Positions 33,831-43,830 of a stretch of DNA of 50,207 bases are shown here, piece after piece. Source of the stretch: Porticoccaceae bacterium (GTDB lineage: Bacteria > Pseudomonadota > Gammaproteobacteria > Pseudomonadales > Porticoccaceae); assembly GCA_029248755.1 (NCBI GenBank), contig JAQWIR010000002.1:1-50207 (forward strand), in the 5' to 3' direction. Made by a program: the position numbers and the translations under genes. Every line of letters starts with the position of its first letter. Position 1 is the first letter of the stretch. Under the pieces are notes generated by a model. The model had not been told where the DNA came from and ran no database searches. It worked only from the letters and a program-made list of their open reading frames with translations.

Positions 33831-36296
33831 TTGTTCAACCCAGTTAAACATAGTTTTTCAACTGCAATATTTTGCCTGTGCATAGCGCCCTGTTTATGGG
33901 CTATGACTGCGCATGCTGATGTTATACCAAAAGAGACTATAGTCACCGATTCAACTGAAATCCCAAACCAGACTAGTCTTGCTCCAGTAAACACTTTGGA
34001 TTGGGTTAAAAAAGAACATATGACTCCAGAGCAACAAGCCTTGGTAGCTAAATTTTGTTGCGGAGCTTATCTGGAGCCTGAGCGCGACTACCAAGATGCC
34101 GACAAACACCCTGATGAATCTCCTCTAAGGGTAAATGCTTTAACCACCGAGGCACAAAGTGATTCCATAGCCATACTCGAAGGCGATGTAAATATCGCAC
34201 AAGGCTATCGTCAAATTAGAAGTAACAGCGCCATTGTCGACCAGAAAAATCGGCTTATTACTCTAATTGGCAATGTCCGTTTTCGCGAACCTAATATGCT
34301 TTTGACTGGAAACCACGCACTGCTAAATCTTGATAGCGAGGAAGTAAAAATTGATAGTCCTACCTATGTTTTGCATCAAGCTTCAATTAGAGGGTCCGCC
34401 AAATTACTCCGCAGAAATTCAGACGGTCTAATAATTATAGAAGATTCGTCTTTTACCGGCTGTGAGCCCGAGGTTAACACTTGGAAGTTGCAAACCAGTG
34501 AAATTAGTCTCGATCAAAAATCAGGTTTTGCAACCGTCAAAAATGCACGGCTTGATATAGGAAAAGTCCCTGTTTTTTATTTTCCCTATGCTAAATTTCC
34601 AATTAGTGATCGCAGGTCATCTGGACTTCTTTTTCCTAATATTTCCAATGACCAAGAAAATGGCATTGATTTTTCACAGCCTATCTACTGGAACTTGGCT
34701 CCCAACTACGATGTCACAATTACTCCGCGCTACATTCAGCATCGTGGAATAGGGATTGAAACTAAATTTCGGCATATTAATGGCTGGTCCAGCAACCAAG
34801 TCACTGCAGGCTTCCTAGCAAATGACAAGGGCGGAAAGCACGACTATCAGCCCGATAGTTCTAGCGGCCTGTATCCAAATCAGGGTGATGATCGATATAT
34901 ATTTAGACTTCAACATCAGGGAAATTTCGCAAAATCTTGGTCCTCACTGGTTGATTTTAACCAAGTGAGTGATACAAACTATTATTCTGATATTGATCAA
35001 GTAACGGAAAATGAAAATAATCCTACACATCTTCGTCGGTTTGGCTCTTTGGGCTATCAAGATGACAACTGGCAATTTTCTGTTGAGTCTCAAGATTACC
35101 AATCGATTATCGCCGGCCTTAACGATCCCTATAGAATTGCCTCAAAATTAACACTTAACGGCATTTTTAGATATTCCAACTCGGTTGTTATAGGTATAAA
35201 TAACCAACAGACTGAGTTTAACCATGATTCACCGAAAATGGTCAGTGGAGGAAGAACATCCCTGCACTACAACTTAGGCTGGGATAAACGTTGGAGTTGG
35301 GGCTATTTAAACCCCACCATCAGCCTAAGACACTTGGACTACCAATTAGATTCACCCCAGAATGGAACATCTAATCTTGCAGATATTACGTCAATTACAG
35401 TCCCTACTATAAGCTTAGATGGTGGTATTACTTTTGAAAAAGACAGTCTTTTGTTATCTGGTTACAAACAAACCCTAGAGCCGCGATTATTTTATGTGAA
35501 TTCAGAATTTCGCGAACAACAATCATTGCCTGACTTTGACACGACACAAATTACACCATCCTATTCTCAACTATTTAGGGAAAATCGTTTTGTGGGAGGC
35601 GACAGGATTTCTGACGATCACCGTCTTAGTCTGGGTCTATCTACTAGCTTAGTCAATAAAGACAGTGGTTATGAGAAATTACGTGCAAGTATTGCTCAGG
35701 CAATATATTTTGATGATCGCAAAGTAAGTCTATCGAACAAGATTCAACATAGACCAACTCTTGAGCGTAAAAAATCGGATTTAGCTTTCGAGCTATTTTT
35801 TAGAATTAATAATAATTGGCGGCTAAAAAATGAAGCAGTCTATAATAATCAGGATAAATTCTGGGAAAAAACCGCTGCGAGCCTTTATTACAGAAACCAA
35901 GATAAGTTATTTAACATAAGTTACCGGTACTCGAAACTTGAGTCTGAGCTATATATCGAAACAGCCACTGAGCCACCCATTGAACAGTTAGATATGTCGT
36001 TTTATATACCAACAAGCAATGACTTTAGCTGGGTTGGCCGATGGCACCATGATTTTACAAATAATCGGGAACTTGAGGTGTTTTCTGGGTTCGAATATAA
36101 CAACTGTTGCTGGCGTGCAGGACTGGTTGTTCGACGCTGGCTTGATAGAAAAAGTGAAAACCTCATGCGAGAGCCTGAACTTAGGAATGGTGTATTCCTG
36201 CAGATACAATTCAAAGGTATTGCTGGAACCAGTGGTCGCGTGGCCTCAATTTTGAAAAAAGGAATCTATGGTTATGAACCTCTGGAGAATTTTTAA
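33831..36296 (+). CDS. lptD: LPS-assembly outer-membrane protein LptD
   Basis: The outer-membrane channel that inserts lipopolysaccharide, 821 residues. A signal peptide runs to TAHA (about residue 29). The periplasmic beta-jellyroll (OstA-like) region follows (ALTTEAQSDSIAILEGDVNI; SNSAIVDQKNRLITL), then a beta-barrel. Cysteine pairs typical of LptD disulphides are visible near the N-terminus (FCCGAY) and near the C-terminus (NNCCWRAGLVVRRW). The start is TTG at 33831, chosen because it alone supplies the full signal peptide; GAGA lies 8 bases upstream. It heads the lptD-surA-pdxA-ksgA-apaG-apaH cluster. Confidence 0.95.
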   Translation: MFNPVKHSFSTAIFCLCIAPCLWAMTAHADVIPKETIVTDSTEIPNQTSLAPVNTLDWVKKEHMTPEQQALVAKFCCGAYLEPERDYQDADKHPDESPLRVNALTTEAQSDSIAILEGDVNIAQGYRQIRSNSAIVDQKNRLITLIGNVRFREPNMLLTGNHALLNLDSEEVKIDSPTYVLHQASIRGSAKLLRRNSDGLIIIEDSSFTGCEPEVNTWKLQTSEISLDQKSGFATVKNARLDIGKVPVFYFPYAKFPISDRRSSGLLFPNISNDQENGIDFSQPIYWNLAPNYDVTITPRYIQHRGIGIETKFRHINGWSSNQVTAGFLANDKGGKHDYQPDSSSGLYPNQGDDRYIFRLQHQGNFAKSWSSLVDFNQVSDTNYYSDIDQVTENENNPTHLRRFGSLGYQDDNWQFSVESQDYQSIIAGLNDPYRIASKLTLNGIFRYSNSVVIGINNQQTEFNHDSPKMVSGGRTSLHYNLGWDKRWSWGYLNPTISLRHLDYQLDSPQNGTSNLADITSITVPTISLDGGITFEKDSLLLSGYKQTLEPRLFYVNSEFREQQSLPDFDTTQITPSYSQLFRENRFVGGDRISDDHRLSLGLSTSLVNKDSGYEKLRASIAQAIYFDDRKVSLSNKIQHRPTLERKKSDLAFELFFRINNNWRLKNEAVYNNQDKFWEKTAASLYYRNQDKLFNISYRYSKLESELYIETATEPPIEQLDMSFYIPTSNDFSWVGRWHHDFTNNRELEVFSGFEYNNCCWRAGLVVRRWLDRKSENLMREPELRNGVFLQIQFKGIAGTSGRVASILKKGIYGYEPLENF

Positions 36297-36297
36297 C

Positions 36298-37587
36298 ATG
36301 GCGTCGAAGAAATCAACTCTGATAAGTCTAGCCCTAAGCGCTCTCATTGCTGTACCTTTAAATGCTAAGGTAGCTGTTCTAGATCGTGTTGCCGCCATTG
36401 TTAATGACGATATCGTGTTACAAAGTGAGCTCGATCAGCGCACCGCGTCCATCTACCGCAATATCCAGAATTCAGGAACTCAGCCACCTTCGATAGAAAT
36501 ACTTCAAACTCAAGTATTAGAACGTCTAATATCTGAGCGCCTGCAACTCAATATGGGCTTCAATGCGGGGGTTCGCATTTCTAACAAAGAAATAGATCAA
36601 ACGATTGCACGACTCGCTATGGGCAATAATATCAGCGTACAACAATACCTAGAACAGATTAGCGCTGGCGGTGAAAGCATGACAGATCTACGCGAAAATA
36701 TTGCTAATGAGCTGATTATCATGCAAGTACAACAAGGTAGCGTTATGCGCGGAATCCATATCAGTGCGCAAGAGCTAGATAATTTTTTAAATTCTGAAGA
36801 GGGTAAATTAATGACCTCTCCAGAGGTAAATCTTGGTCAAATTCTTATATCAGCCTCGTTTACTGACACTGCTGAAGAAATCACTGCTAGTCGGGAAAAG
36901 TTAAATTCTATTATCGCTGAAATAAAGCAAGGCAGTGACTTCAAACAGTTAGCTATTGCTAACAGTGAAGATCAAAGCGCACTTGAAGGCGGTGATCTTG
37001 GCTGGCGTAACCAAGCTCAATTACCGAGTCTTTTTACAGAAGCCATTGACAATCTTGAGCCGGGAGAAGTATCTAAGCCTATTAGAAGTGGTGCCGGCTT
37101 CCATATATTAAAACTATATGATCGTAAAGGCGGAGATGCACAACTTATTGAACAGCATTTCGCACGTCATATTTTGCTAAAGCCTAACCAAATACGCAAT
37201 CAAGCAGAAACCGTTGTATTACTACATGATCTTCGTCAACAAGCTCAAGATAACGACGATTTTTTCGCATTAGCAAAACAGTATTCTGAAGACCCTGGAT
37301 CTGCATTAAAAGGTGGAGAGCTTGGATGGTCAACGCCAGGATTGTTTGTACCAGAATTTGAGCAAACTATGGGTAGTATAGCGCTTAACCAGATCAGTGA
37401 ACCCTTCCAGTCACAATTTGGCTGGCACATACTTCAGGTAACTGATCGTCGTATGCAGGACTTTAGTGATGAAATACTTCGCAATAGAGCTGATAATTTG
37501 TTGCGACAGCGTAAATACTCCGAAGAGCTACAGGTATGGTTGCAAAAAATTCGTGATGAAGCTTATGTTGAAATCAAAGAGATCTAA
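36298..37587 (+). CDS. surA: Periplasmic chaperone / peptidyl-prolyl isomerase SurA
   Basis: A periplasmic chaperone for outer-membrane proteins. About 429 residues, with a signal peptide ([23 protein letters not shown]), an N-terminal chaperone domain ([22 protein letters not shown]) and two PpiC domains (about 170-275 and 285-385; motifs [13 protein letters not shown] and [17 protein letters not shown]). ATG 36298 is one base after the lptD stop, has GGAG upstream and begins a proper signal peptide. An in-frame ATG at 36268 would add ten residues and overlap lptD. SurA clients include LptD, which fits the pairing. Confidence 0.95.
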   Translation: MASKKSTLISLALSALIAVPLNAKVAVLDRVAAIVNDDIVLQSELDQRTASIYRNIQNSGTQPPSIEILQTQVLERLISERLQLNMGFNAGVRISNKEIDQTIARLAMGNNISVQQYLEQISAGGESMTDLRENIANELIIMQVQQGSVMRGIHISAQELDNFLNSEEGKLMTSPEVNLGQILISASFTDTAEEITASREKLNSIIAEIKQGSDFKQLAIANSEDQSALEGGDLGWRNQAQLPSLFTEAIDNLEPGEVSKPIRSGAGFHILKLYDRKGGDAQLIEQHFARHILLKPNQIRNQAETVVLLHDLRQQAQDNDDFFALAKQYSEDPGSALKGGELGWSTPGLFVPEFEQTMGSIALNQISEPFQSQFGWHILQVTDRRMQDFSDEILRNRADNLLRQRKYSEELQVWLQKIRDEAYVEIKEI

Positions 37588-37592
37588 CTAAA

Positions 37593-38588
37593 ATGCGCTT
37601 TAAATTGGCCGTTACGCCAGGTGAACCAGCGGGCATTGGGCCTGAGCTTTTAATTCAAACCGTACAACAGGGTTGCACCCATGAGTTGGTGGCTTTTGCC
37701 GATCCAGATCTTTTAAAGCAGCGCGCCAATGAACTGGGACTTCCTTTAACGCTCAAAATATATGATCAACATCAATCCGCAACGCCATTACTGCCCAGTG
37801 AGCTTTGCATTAAGCCTATAACTCTCAATAAGGCGAGTCATCCCGGAGAGTTAGATATTAACAATGCCTCCTATGTACTGGCCTGTCTAGACGCAGCAAT
37901 AGATGCCTGCTCGGAAAATCAATGTGATGGGCTAGTTACCGGGCCAGTTCAAAAATCAATCATTAATGATGCCGGCATCGCTTTTTCAGGTCATACCGAG
38001 TATCTTGCGCAAAAAACCAATACAGATACTGTCGTAATGATGCTTGCAACAAAAGAAATGCGGGTCGCATTAGCCACTACTCACCTGCCACTTCGTGACG
38101 TATCCAACGCAATCTCTAAAGACCTATTACATAGTGTCATAAAAATACTTAATCATGATTTAAATACTAAGTTTGGTATAGAACAACCAAAAATCTTGGT
38201 TTGCGGGCTTAATCCCCATGCAGGTGAGAGCGGGCATTTAGGTACTGAAGAAATTGATATTATTTCACCTGCAATAGATTACTTGCAAACACAGGGCTTG
38301 GATTTAATAGGTCCATTGCCTGCTGATACATTGTTTACAGAAAAGCATCTCGAAACTGCTGATGCCGTATTAGCCATGTACCATGACCAAGGGTTACCGG
38401 TTCTTAAGTATAGCGGTTTTGGTCGAGCGGCAAATATAACACTTGGCTTACCGATTATTAGGACCTCAGTAGATCATGGCACTGCTTTAGACTTAGCAGG
38501 GAAAGGTGTTGCAGATTGCGGAAGCTTCGAAGTTGCGATTGCTATAGCCGCACAAATGGCATCTTCACGAATGGGTGGCACTGATTGA
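37593..38588 (+). CDS. pdxA: 4-hydroxythreonine-4-phosphate dehydrogenase PdxA
   Basis: An NAD-dependent dehydrogenase in the DXP-dependent pathway to pyridoxal 5'-phosphate. The 331-residue protein carries the N-terminal [15 protein letters not shown] motif, [17 protein letters not shown], the metal-binding histidines in [22 protein letters not shown] and [13 protein letters not shown], and [16 protein letters not shown]. It lies 5 bases after surA and overlaps ksgA by 4 bases, in the order shared with E. coli. Confidence 0.96.
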   Translation: MRFKLAVTPGEPAGIGPELLIQTVQQGCTHELVAFADPDLLKQRANELGLPLTLKIYDQHQSATPLLPSELCIKPITLNKASHPGELDINNASYVLACLDAAIDACSENQCDGLVTGPVQKSIINDAGIAFSGHTEYLAQKTNTDTVVMMLATKEMRVALATTHLPLRDVSNAISKDLLHSVIKILNHDLNTKFGIEQPKILVCGLNPHAGESGHLGTEEIDIISPAIDYLQTQGLDLIGPLPADTLFTEKHLETADAVLAMYHDQGLPVLKYSGFGRAANITLGLPIIRTSVDHGTALDLAGKGVADCGSFEVAIAIAAQMASSRMGGTD

Positions 38589-39388
38589 ACAATCAACACA
38601 AGCCCAGAAAACGTTTTGGCCAAAACTTTCTAATTGACCAACAAGTCATAGGCCAAATTGTGGCGGCTATTAATCCTCAGGTCGAAGATAATCTTATTGA
38701 GATTGGTCCAGGTATGGCTGCTATTACCGAGCATCTAGTTAAACTATGCCCCAGCATGACATTGGTTGAATTAGACAGAGACCTAATTGAGTTCCTTAAG
38801 AAAAAATTATCAAACTACCCTTTGATATCAATTATTAATAGTGATGCTTTAAAAACTGATTTTGGACAATTTTATCAAGGGGGAAAACTTCGTTTAGTAG
38901 GCAACCTTCCTTATAATATTTCTACCCCACTACTATTTCATTTGCTAGAGACGAGAGAAAATATTCGAGATATGCACTTTATGCTTCAGCGAGAAGTCGT
39001 TGACCGTCTAAGTGCTTCTCCAGGGCAAAAGAGCTATGGAAGATTGTCAGTCATGATTCAATACCACTGTCGTGTAATGCCGCTAATTCCAGTGCCCCCA
39101 ATGTCGTTTAATCCTGCGCCAAAAGTACAGTCGGCTGTTGTTAGGTTAACTCCCTATTCAGAGCTGCCCTATAAAGCCGATAACACCCAATTGCTAAGCC
39201 AGATTGTTAGGCTATGTTTTCAACAACGTCGAAAAACATTAAAGAACTGTTTAAATACCTTTTCTGAATATCTTTCACCAAATTCTATAGCGGTTGATCT
39301 GACAAAACGACCAGAACAACTATCTGTAAAAGAATTTGTAACCCTGTGTAATTCTATTAATAAAAATATGGCCTTGTTAGATGAGTAA
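38585..39388 (+). CDS. rsmA: 16S rRNA dimethyladenosine transferase RsmA (KsgA)
   Basis: Dimethylates two adjacent adenines in the 3' hairpin of 16S rRNA. The 267-residue protein has RKRFGQNFL, the SAM-binding [30 protein letters not shown] (NLPY catalytic motif) and the C-terminal [10 protein letters not shown]. The start is TTG within the pdxA stop (ATTGA), with GGGTGG upstream, so translation is coupled. ApaG follows with an 8-base overlap. Confidence 0.96.
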   Translation: MNNQHKPRKRFGQNFLIDQQVIGQIVAAINPQVEDNLIEIGPGMAAITEHLVKLCPSMTLVELDRDLIEFLKKKLSNYPLISIINSDALKTDFGQFYQGGKLRLVGNLPYNISTPLLFHLLETRENIRDMHFMLQREVVDRLSASPGQKSYGRLSVMIQYHCRVMPLIPVPPMSFNPAPKVQSAVVRLTPYSELPYKADNTQLLSQIVRLCFQQRRKTLKNCLNTFSEYLSPNSIAVDLTKRPEQLSVKEFVTLCNSINKNMALLDE

Positions 39389-39776
39389 TTTTGGAACCAA
39401 CATAAATCCTTCGGATATCAGTGTTTCTGTTGAAACCGAATATCTGGATAAGCAATCAACGCCCGACGAGAGCCAATTCGCTTTCGCGTATCATATAACT
39501 ATTACTAATAATTCAGACTATGGCATAGTTCTGCTTCATAGGCATTGGATTATTATTGATGCCAACGAGCAGCGTCAGGAAGTTAAAGGCGCTGGAGTTA
39601 TTGGCGAACAACCCCTTATACCCACCAATGCTCAATTTAAATACAGCAGTGGAACTGTGCTTAATACGCCAATAGGCACTATGCAGGGCTCTTATCAAAT
39701 GGTTGATGAATTTGGTAGTCCCGTTGAAGTACCCATTGCACCATTTCTGCTAGCCCTACCCAATCAGGTTCACTAG
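39381..39776 (+). CDS. apaG: ApaG protein
   Basis: A small fibronectin-III-like protein of 131 residues. The DUF525 pattern is clear: FAYHITITNNSDYGIVLLHRHWIIIDANEQRQEVKGAGVIGEQP is the first half and NTPIGTMQGSYQMVDEFG the second. The biochemical role is unknown; in E. coli it sits in the same cluster and mutants show cobalt and magnesium phenotypes. It overlaps ksgA by 8 bases and precedes apaH by 3 bases. Confidence 0.95.
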   Translation: MSNFGTNINPSDISVSVETEYLDKQSTPDESQFAFAYHITITNNSDYGIVLLHRHWIIIDANEQRQEVKGAGVIGEQPLIPTNAQFKYSSGTVLNTPIGTMQGSYQMVDEFGSPVEVPIAPFLLALPNQVH

Positions 39777-39779
39777 TCC

Positions 39780-40589
39780 ATGGCTGTTTATGCTGTGGGT
39801 GATATCCAGGGATGCCTGACACCATTAAAGGCATTGTTAAAAAAAGTTAGTTTCAATAAAAAAAATGATCTACTCGTCTCGGTAGGCGATCTTATCAATC
39901 GAGGCCCTGAATCCCTCGAAACATTACGTTTTTGTATGGATCTTGGGGACGCATTCAAAATGGTCTTAGGCAATCATGATCTCCATCTACTAGCAGTAGC
40001 TGAAGGTGTTAGAAAGCCGAGTAAAAATGATACATTACAAGACATACTAGATGCACCTGATAGGGAGGAAATTTTATTGTGGTTACGTACTCACCCATTG
40101 CTTGTTGAAGTCGAAGACTGTCATATCGTTCATGCTGGTATACCCCATATATGGGGTATAGATAAAGCGTATAAGCTAGCAGCTGAAGTGAGTGAAGCGA
40201 TTCAGTCGACTAAAAGAAAGTTATTTTTTGAGAACATGTATGGAAACAGTCCCGATACATGGTGTGATGATTTGAAAGGAACTGAGCGATTGCGAGTAAT
40301 CACCAACTACCTTACGAGAATGCGTTTTTGTGGAAAAAAAGGACAATTAGATTTACAAACTAAAGATAAAACGTCCATAGCCAAGCCCTTTAGACCCTGG
40401 TTTGAGTATCGGCAAGCACAAGCGGGTTTAAAGATAATTTTCGGCCACTGGGCAGCCCTTAAAGGGACTCCATGCGGCCCTAACCACTTTGCCCTGGATA
40501 CAGGCTATGTTTGGGGTGGTCCATTAAGAATGATGGAATTAAGAACCAAAAAGATAATTGAACAAGCGCAGGTAAAAGAGAAAATTTAA
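39780..40589 (+). CDS. apaH: Symmetrical diadenosine tetraphosphatase ApaH
   Basis: Hydrolyses Ap4A to two ADP molecules and can act on dinucleoside-capped RNA. The 269-residue protein has all metallophosphatase motifs: GDIQGC (7-12), GDLINRGP (37-44), GNHDLHLLAV (65-74), and C-terminal FGHWAALKG and ALDTGYVWGG. It is the last gene of the lptD cluster. A strong terminator follows within 40 bases. Confidence 0.96.
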   Translation: MAVYAVGDIQGCLTPLKALLKKVSFNKKNDLLVSVGDLINRGPESLETLRFCMDLGDAFKMVLGNHDLHLLAVAEGVRKPSKNDTLQDILDAPDREEILLWLRTHPLLVEVEDCHIVHAGIPHIWGIDKAYKLAAEVSEAIQSTKRKLFFENMYGNSPDTWCDDLKGTERLRVITNYLTRMRFCGKKGQLDLQTKDKTSIAKPFRPWFEYRQAQAGLKIIFGHWAALKGTPCGPNHFALDTGYVWGGPLRMMELRTKKIIEQAQVKEKI

Positions 40590-40592
40590 AAC

Positions 40593-40622
40593 AAAAAAAC
40601 CGAGCCAGAGCTCGGTTTTTTT
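40593..40622. terminator. Bidirectional intrinsic terminator between apaH and rplQ
   Basis: CCGAGC-CAGA-GCTCGG forms a perfect 6-bp GC-rich stem (40600-40605 with 40610-40615). It is preceded by a run of seven A and followed by a run of eight T. It therefore works on both strands, ending the lptD-apaH transcript on plus and the ribosomal alpha operon on minus. Confidence 0.92.
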
Positions 40623-40638
40623 TAACACTATAAAAGAC

Positions 40639-41043
40639 TTATTCAGCAGCTTCTACAGCTTCAACTTCTTCTTCAACTTCAACAATTTCTCGATCTACTA
40701 GCTCAACATAGGCCATTGGTGCATTATCACCAGTACGCATGCCGCATTTAAGAATACGCAAATAACCACCAGGACGCTCCTGATATCTTGGACCGAGGTC
40801 AGAGAATAGTTTGCCCACAGCTTCTTTGCTGCGAAGACGATCAAAAACCAATCTGCGATTAGCCACAGAATCATCTTTAGCAAGGGTTATAAGTGGCTCA
40901 GCAAAACGACGGAGTTCTTTAGCTTTTGGCAGAGTGGTTTTAATCAACTCATGCTCAACCAAAGAGGCCGTCATATTGCGGAACATAGCTCTTTTATGAG
41001 AGCTGGTTTTATTAAGTTTGCGACCACTGTAGCGATGACGCAT
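40639..41043 (-). CDS. rplQ: 50S ribosomal protein L17
   Basis: Large-subunit ribosomal protein, 134 residues, clearly L17: [28 protein letters not shown] at the start and [26 protein letters not shown] near the end. The C-terminus carries an acidic tail ([14 protein letters not shown]), longer than in E. coli L17. It is the last gene of the alpha operon, 54 bases downstream of rpoA and ending at the shared terminator. Confidence 0.97.
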   Translation of the reverse strand: MRHRYSGRKLNKTSSHKRAMFRNMTASLVEHELIKTTLPKAKELRRFAEPLITLAKDDSVANRRLVFDRLRSKEAVGKLFSDLGPRYQERPGGYLRILKCGMRTGDNAPMAYVELVDREIVEVEEEVEAVEAAE

Positions 41044-41097
41044 GATTATATTCCTTAATTCTTTGCTGTCTCAGCAATGATTTTAAACAAGCGACCT

Positions 41098-42093
41098 TTA
41101 GGCCAACTCACGATCAGATTGAATGCTTGCCGGCGGCCAATTTTCAAGGCGCATTCCCAAAGATAATCCACGAGAAGCCAACACATCCTTAATTTCAGTC
41201 AGTGATTTTTTACCCAAGTTAGGGGTTTTCAACAACTCAACTTCAGTACGCTGAATTAAATCACCAATATAATAAATACTTTCAGCCTTTAGACAGTTTG
41301 CAGATCTAACAGTAAGCTCAAGATCATCCACTGGACGTAATAGAATTGGATCTATTTCATCTTCTTTCTCTTCTGGCTCAGCAGTGGTCTCACCCTCAAG
41401 GTCAACAAACACTGCTAATTGCTGTTGAAGAATTGTCGCTGCACGACGAATAGACTCTTCAGGATCAATTGTGCCATTGGTTTCAAGTTCAAGTACAAGT
41501 TTGTCCAAGTCAGTGCGATTTTCTACACGCGCATTCTCAACGTCATAAGAAACTTTGAAAATAGGGCTGTAAGTTGCATCCAACTGTAAACGACCAATGG
41601 TACGGCTCTCTTCATCTGATGCACGAGCATCAGAAGGCTGGTAGCCGCGGCCTCTAACAATGCGAAGCTGCATGTTAATACTTGTTTTGCCCGTAATATT
41701 TGCAATTACATGGTCAGGATTAATAACCTCCACATGTCCATCGCTTTGAATATCCCCAGCTGTTACAGGACCTGGGCCCTTAACGCTAAGACTAACAATA
41801 GTATCATCACGGCCTTCCATCACAACAGCGACAGATTTTAAGTTTAGGAGAATCTCCATTACATCTTCCTGAACACCCTCAATAGCAGAGTATTCATGTT
41901 CGACGCCCTCAATTTCAACTTCTGTGATAGCACAGCCTGACATTGAAGAAAGAAGAATACGACGAAGGGCATTCCCTAAAGTATGACCAAAACCACGCTC
42001 TAAAGGCTCAAGAACCACCCTTGCATGATTTGCATCGTGTGAAGTAACATCAATATTTCTTGGTGTAAGAAATTCATTAACAGAATTTTGCAT
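41098..42093 (-). CDS. rpoA: RNA polymerase alpha subunit
   Basis: The assembly and activator-contact subunit of RNA polymerase, 331 residues. The alpha N-terminal domain begins with the [20 protein letters not shown] dimerisation motif. An acidic linker ([17 protein letters not shown], about 236-252) leads to the C-terminal domain with [15 protein letters not shown] and [21 protein letters not shown], which binds UP elements and activators. It lies between rpsD and rplQ, the standard alpha operon order. Confidence 0.98.
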   Translation of the reverse strand: MQNSVNEFLTPRNIDVTSHDANHARVVLEPLERGFGHTLGNALRRILLSSMSGCAITEVEIEGVEHEYSAIEGVQEDVMEILLNLKSVAVVMEGRDDTIVSLSVKGPGPVTAGDIQSDGHVEVINPDHVIANITGKTSINMQLRIVRGRGYQPSDARASDEESRTIGRLQLDATYSPIFKVSYDVENARVENRTDLDKLVLELETNGTIDPEESIRRAATILQQQLAVFVDLEGETTAEPEEKEDEIDPILLRPVDDLELTVRSANCLKAESIYYIGDLIQRTEVELLKTPNLGKKSLTEIKDVLASRGLSLGMRLENWPPASIQSDRELA

Positions 42094-42121
42094 ATTTTTT
42101 CCTGTAAGAGCTATTAAGCGA

Positions 42122-42742
42122 TTACTTAGAATACAATTCGACGATTAAGTTCTCATTAATTTCTGCCGGCAAATCAGCGCGGTCAGGAGATCGTGAGAAA
42201 GTACCTTCCATTTTGTTGCTATCAACAGAAACCCACTCAACTTCGCCACGTTGTGCAGCAAGTTGTAATGCAGTTTGAACACGCAACTGCTTTTTAGATT
42301 TTTCACGAAGACTTACAACATCACCTACCTGTACATTATAGGAAGGAATATTCACTTTTTGTCCGTTTACCAAAATTGCATTATGAGCAACAAGTTGACG
42401 CGACTCTGCTCGTGTTGAGCCGAATCCCATACGATATACAACATTATCCAGACGGGTTTCTAAAAGACCTAAAAGGTTTTCACCTGTATTGCCTTTAATT
42501 TTAGCCGCTGATTTGTAGTAGTTACGAAATTGCTTTTCTAGCACACCGTATATACGACGTACCTTTTGCTTTTCACGCAACTGAACACCGTAATCAGATA
42601 GTCTGCCACGACGTTGGCCGTGTTGTCCTGGTGCACTCTCAGAGCGACACTTTGACTCAAGTGGACGAACGCCACTTTTAAGGAACAAATCAGTTCCTTC
42701 ACGACGCGATAACTTACATGTTGGTCCTAAATATCTAGCCAT
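42122..42742 (-). CDS. rpsD: 30S ribosomal protein S4
   Basis: Primary 16S rRNA binding protein, 206 residues, of the zinc-free form ([21 protein letters not shown]). It has the S4 RNA-binding domain ([37 protein letters not shown]). In E. coli S4 represses translation of the alpha operon by binding the rpsM leader. Whether this holds here is unknown. It lies 12 bases downstream of rpsK. Confidence 0.98.
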   Translation of the reverse strand: MARYLGPTCKLSRREGTDLFLKSGVRPLESKCRSESAPGQHGQRRGRLSDYGVQLREKQKVRRIYGVLEKQFRNYYKSAAKIKGNTGENLLGLLETRLDNVVYRMGFGSTRAESRQLVAHNAILVNGQKVNIPSYNVQVGDVVSLREKSKKQLRVQTALQLAAQRGEVEWVSVDSNKMEGTFSRSPDRADLPAEINENLIVELYSK

Positions 42743-42754
42743 TATTTATTCCTT

Positions 42755-43147
42755 TTACACACGACGCTTTTTAGGCGGACGACAACCGTTGTGAGGAATC
42801 GGCGTCACATCAGTTATACTTTGAACTTTAAATCCAGAGCTATTGAGTGCTCTAACCGCAGATTCACGACCGGGACCAGGTCCCTTTACACGAACTTCAA
42901 GATTCTTCAATCCATACTCTTTAGCAGCCTCACCAGCACGCTCAGATGCAACCTGAGCTGCGAATGGTGTACTTTTGCGAGAACCACGGAACCCTGATCC
43001 ACCAGAGGTAGCCCAAGACAATGTATTACCCTGACGATCTGTAATCGTTATGATCGTATTGTTAAAGGTAGCATTAATGTGTGCTATACCATCTACAACG
43101 ACCTTCTTGACCTTTTTACGGGTAGTTTTAATTGCTGCTTTTGCCAT
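42755..43147 (-). CDS. rpsK: 30S ribosomal protein S11
   Basis: Small-subunit platform protein, 130 residues. Diagnostic segments are [39 protein letters not shown] and the C-terminal [18 protein letters not shown]. The N-terminus carries a short lysine-rich stretch ([13 protein letters not shown]). It lies 16 bases after rpsM. Confidence 0.98.
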   Translation of the reverse strand: MAKAAIKTTRKKVKKVVVDGIAHINATFNNTIITITDRQGNTLSWATSGGSGFRGSRKSTPFAAQVASERAGEAAKEYGLKNLEVRVKGPGPGRESAVRALNSSGFKVQSITDVTPIPHNGCRPPKKRRV

Positions 43148-43163
43148 TAGAAACCGATCCTAA

Positions 43164-43520
43164 TTATCTTTTAATTGGACGACGCGGACCCTTACGAGTT
43201 CGCGCATTAGTCTTGGTGCGCTGTCCACGCACTGGAAGACTGCGTCGATGTCTAAGGCCGCGATAGCAACCTAAATCCATCAAACGCTTAATATTCATAC
43301 TATTTTCTCTACGAAGGTCACCTTCAACTTCGTTCTGCCCTACAGCAGCACGCAGCTTATCCAGTTGAACTTCGTCTAGCTCAGAAATCTTTGTGTCCTC
43401 TGCAATACCCACCTCAGCACATATTTGTGCTGCAGTTGGGCGCCCAATACCGAACACATAGGTCAAAGATATGACTGCATGTTTGTTATCAGGTATGTTG
43501 ACACCGGCAATACGGGCCAT
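43164..43520 (-). CDS. rpsM: 30S ribosomal protein S13
   Basis: Head protein of the small subunit, 118 residues. Characteristic are [38 protein letters not shown] and the basic C-terminus [21 protein letters not shown]. It is the first gene of the alpha operon portion. A 172-base gap separates it from rpmJ and holds a probable promoter, which would give the alpha genes their own transcript. Confidence 0.98.
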   Translation of the reverse strand: MARIAGVNIPDNKHAVISLTYVFGIGRPTAAQICAEVGIAEDTKISELDEVQLDKLRAAVGQNEVEGDLRRENSMNIKRLMDLGCYRGLRHRRSLPVRGQRTKTNARTRKGPRRPIKR

Positions 43521-43602
43521 TCACATTACTCCATTTACTATGAGTTTAATTATCTCTAGTTTCTTAAAGCTACCAAACTAACCGGCTACTAAAAGGCGCG
43601 CT

Positions 43603-43631
43603 AGGATACCGATAGACATATCAAAAATCAA
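43603..43631 (-). promoter_or_regulatory. Probable sigma70 promoter of the alpha operon (rpsM-rplQ)
   Basis: On the minus strand, TTGATT (43626-43631) and TATCCT (43603-43608) are 17 bases apart, in the 172-base gap between rpmJ and rpsM. The predicted leader is about 75 bases and ends with TGGAG before the rpsM ATG. No Rho-independent terminator is visible in the gap. It also leaves room for an S4-binding leader RNA, which I could not recognise. Confidence 0.5.
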
Positions 43632-43692
43632 CCAGATTATCCTTGGCGCTGTTTATACGTGGTTCAAAATACAGTACACACGAAACACTTAG

Positions 43693-43818
43693 TTACTTTT
43701 GCACTGCTTTAAATCGAGGGTTTGATTTACAAATAACATAAAGACGCCCGCGACGCTTCACTACCTTACAGTCTGGACTTCTGTTTTTTGCACTTTTAAG
43801 CGATTTAACAACTTTCAC
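43693..43818 (-). CDS. rpmJ: 50S ribosomal protein L36, zinc-independent (YkgO/RpmJ2) type
   Basis: A 41-residue gene: it begins [20 protein letters not shown] and continues [20 protein letters not shown], ending in K. The start is GTG at 43818, preceded by GAGGTGA. The standard spc-operon L36 is a 37-38-residue protein with a C-x2-C...C-x4-H zinc ribbon. Here only two cysteines remain, and the sequence follows the YkgO/RpmJ2 pattern ([25 protein letters not shown]). It occupies the normal rpmJ position 12 bases after secY, so it is probably the main L36 of the cell. Confidence 0.95.
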   Translation of the reverse strand: MKVVKSLKSAKNRSPDCKVVKRRGRLYVICKSNPRFKAVQK

Positions 43819-43830
43819 AACATCACCTCT

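Noticed and set aside
38705-38728. RsmA SAM-binding motif reads GPGMAAIT instead of the textbook GPGxGALT
   Set aside because: As I recall it, E. coli KsgA itself has GPGLAALT, so Ala at this position is normal for the family.
40130-40165. Short inverted repeat ATACCCCATATATGGGGTAT within apaH
   Set aside because: It lies inside a conserved coding region (HAGIPHIWGIDKAY), so the palindrome is most simply a by-product of the protein sequence.
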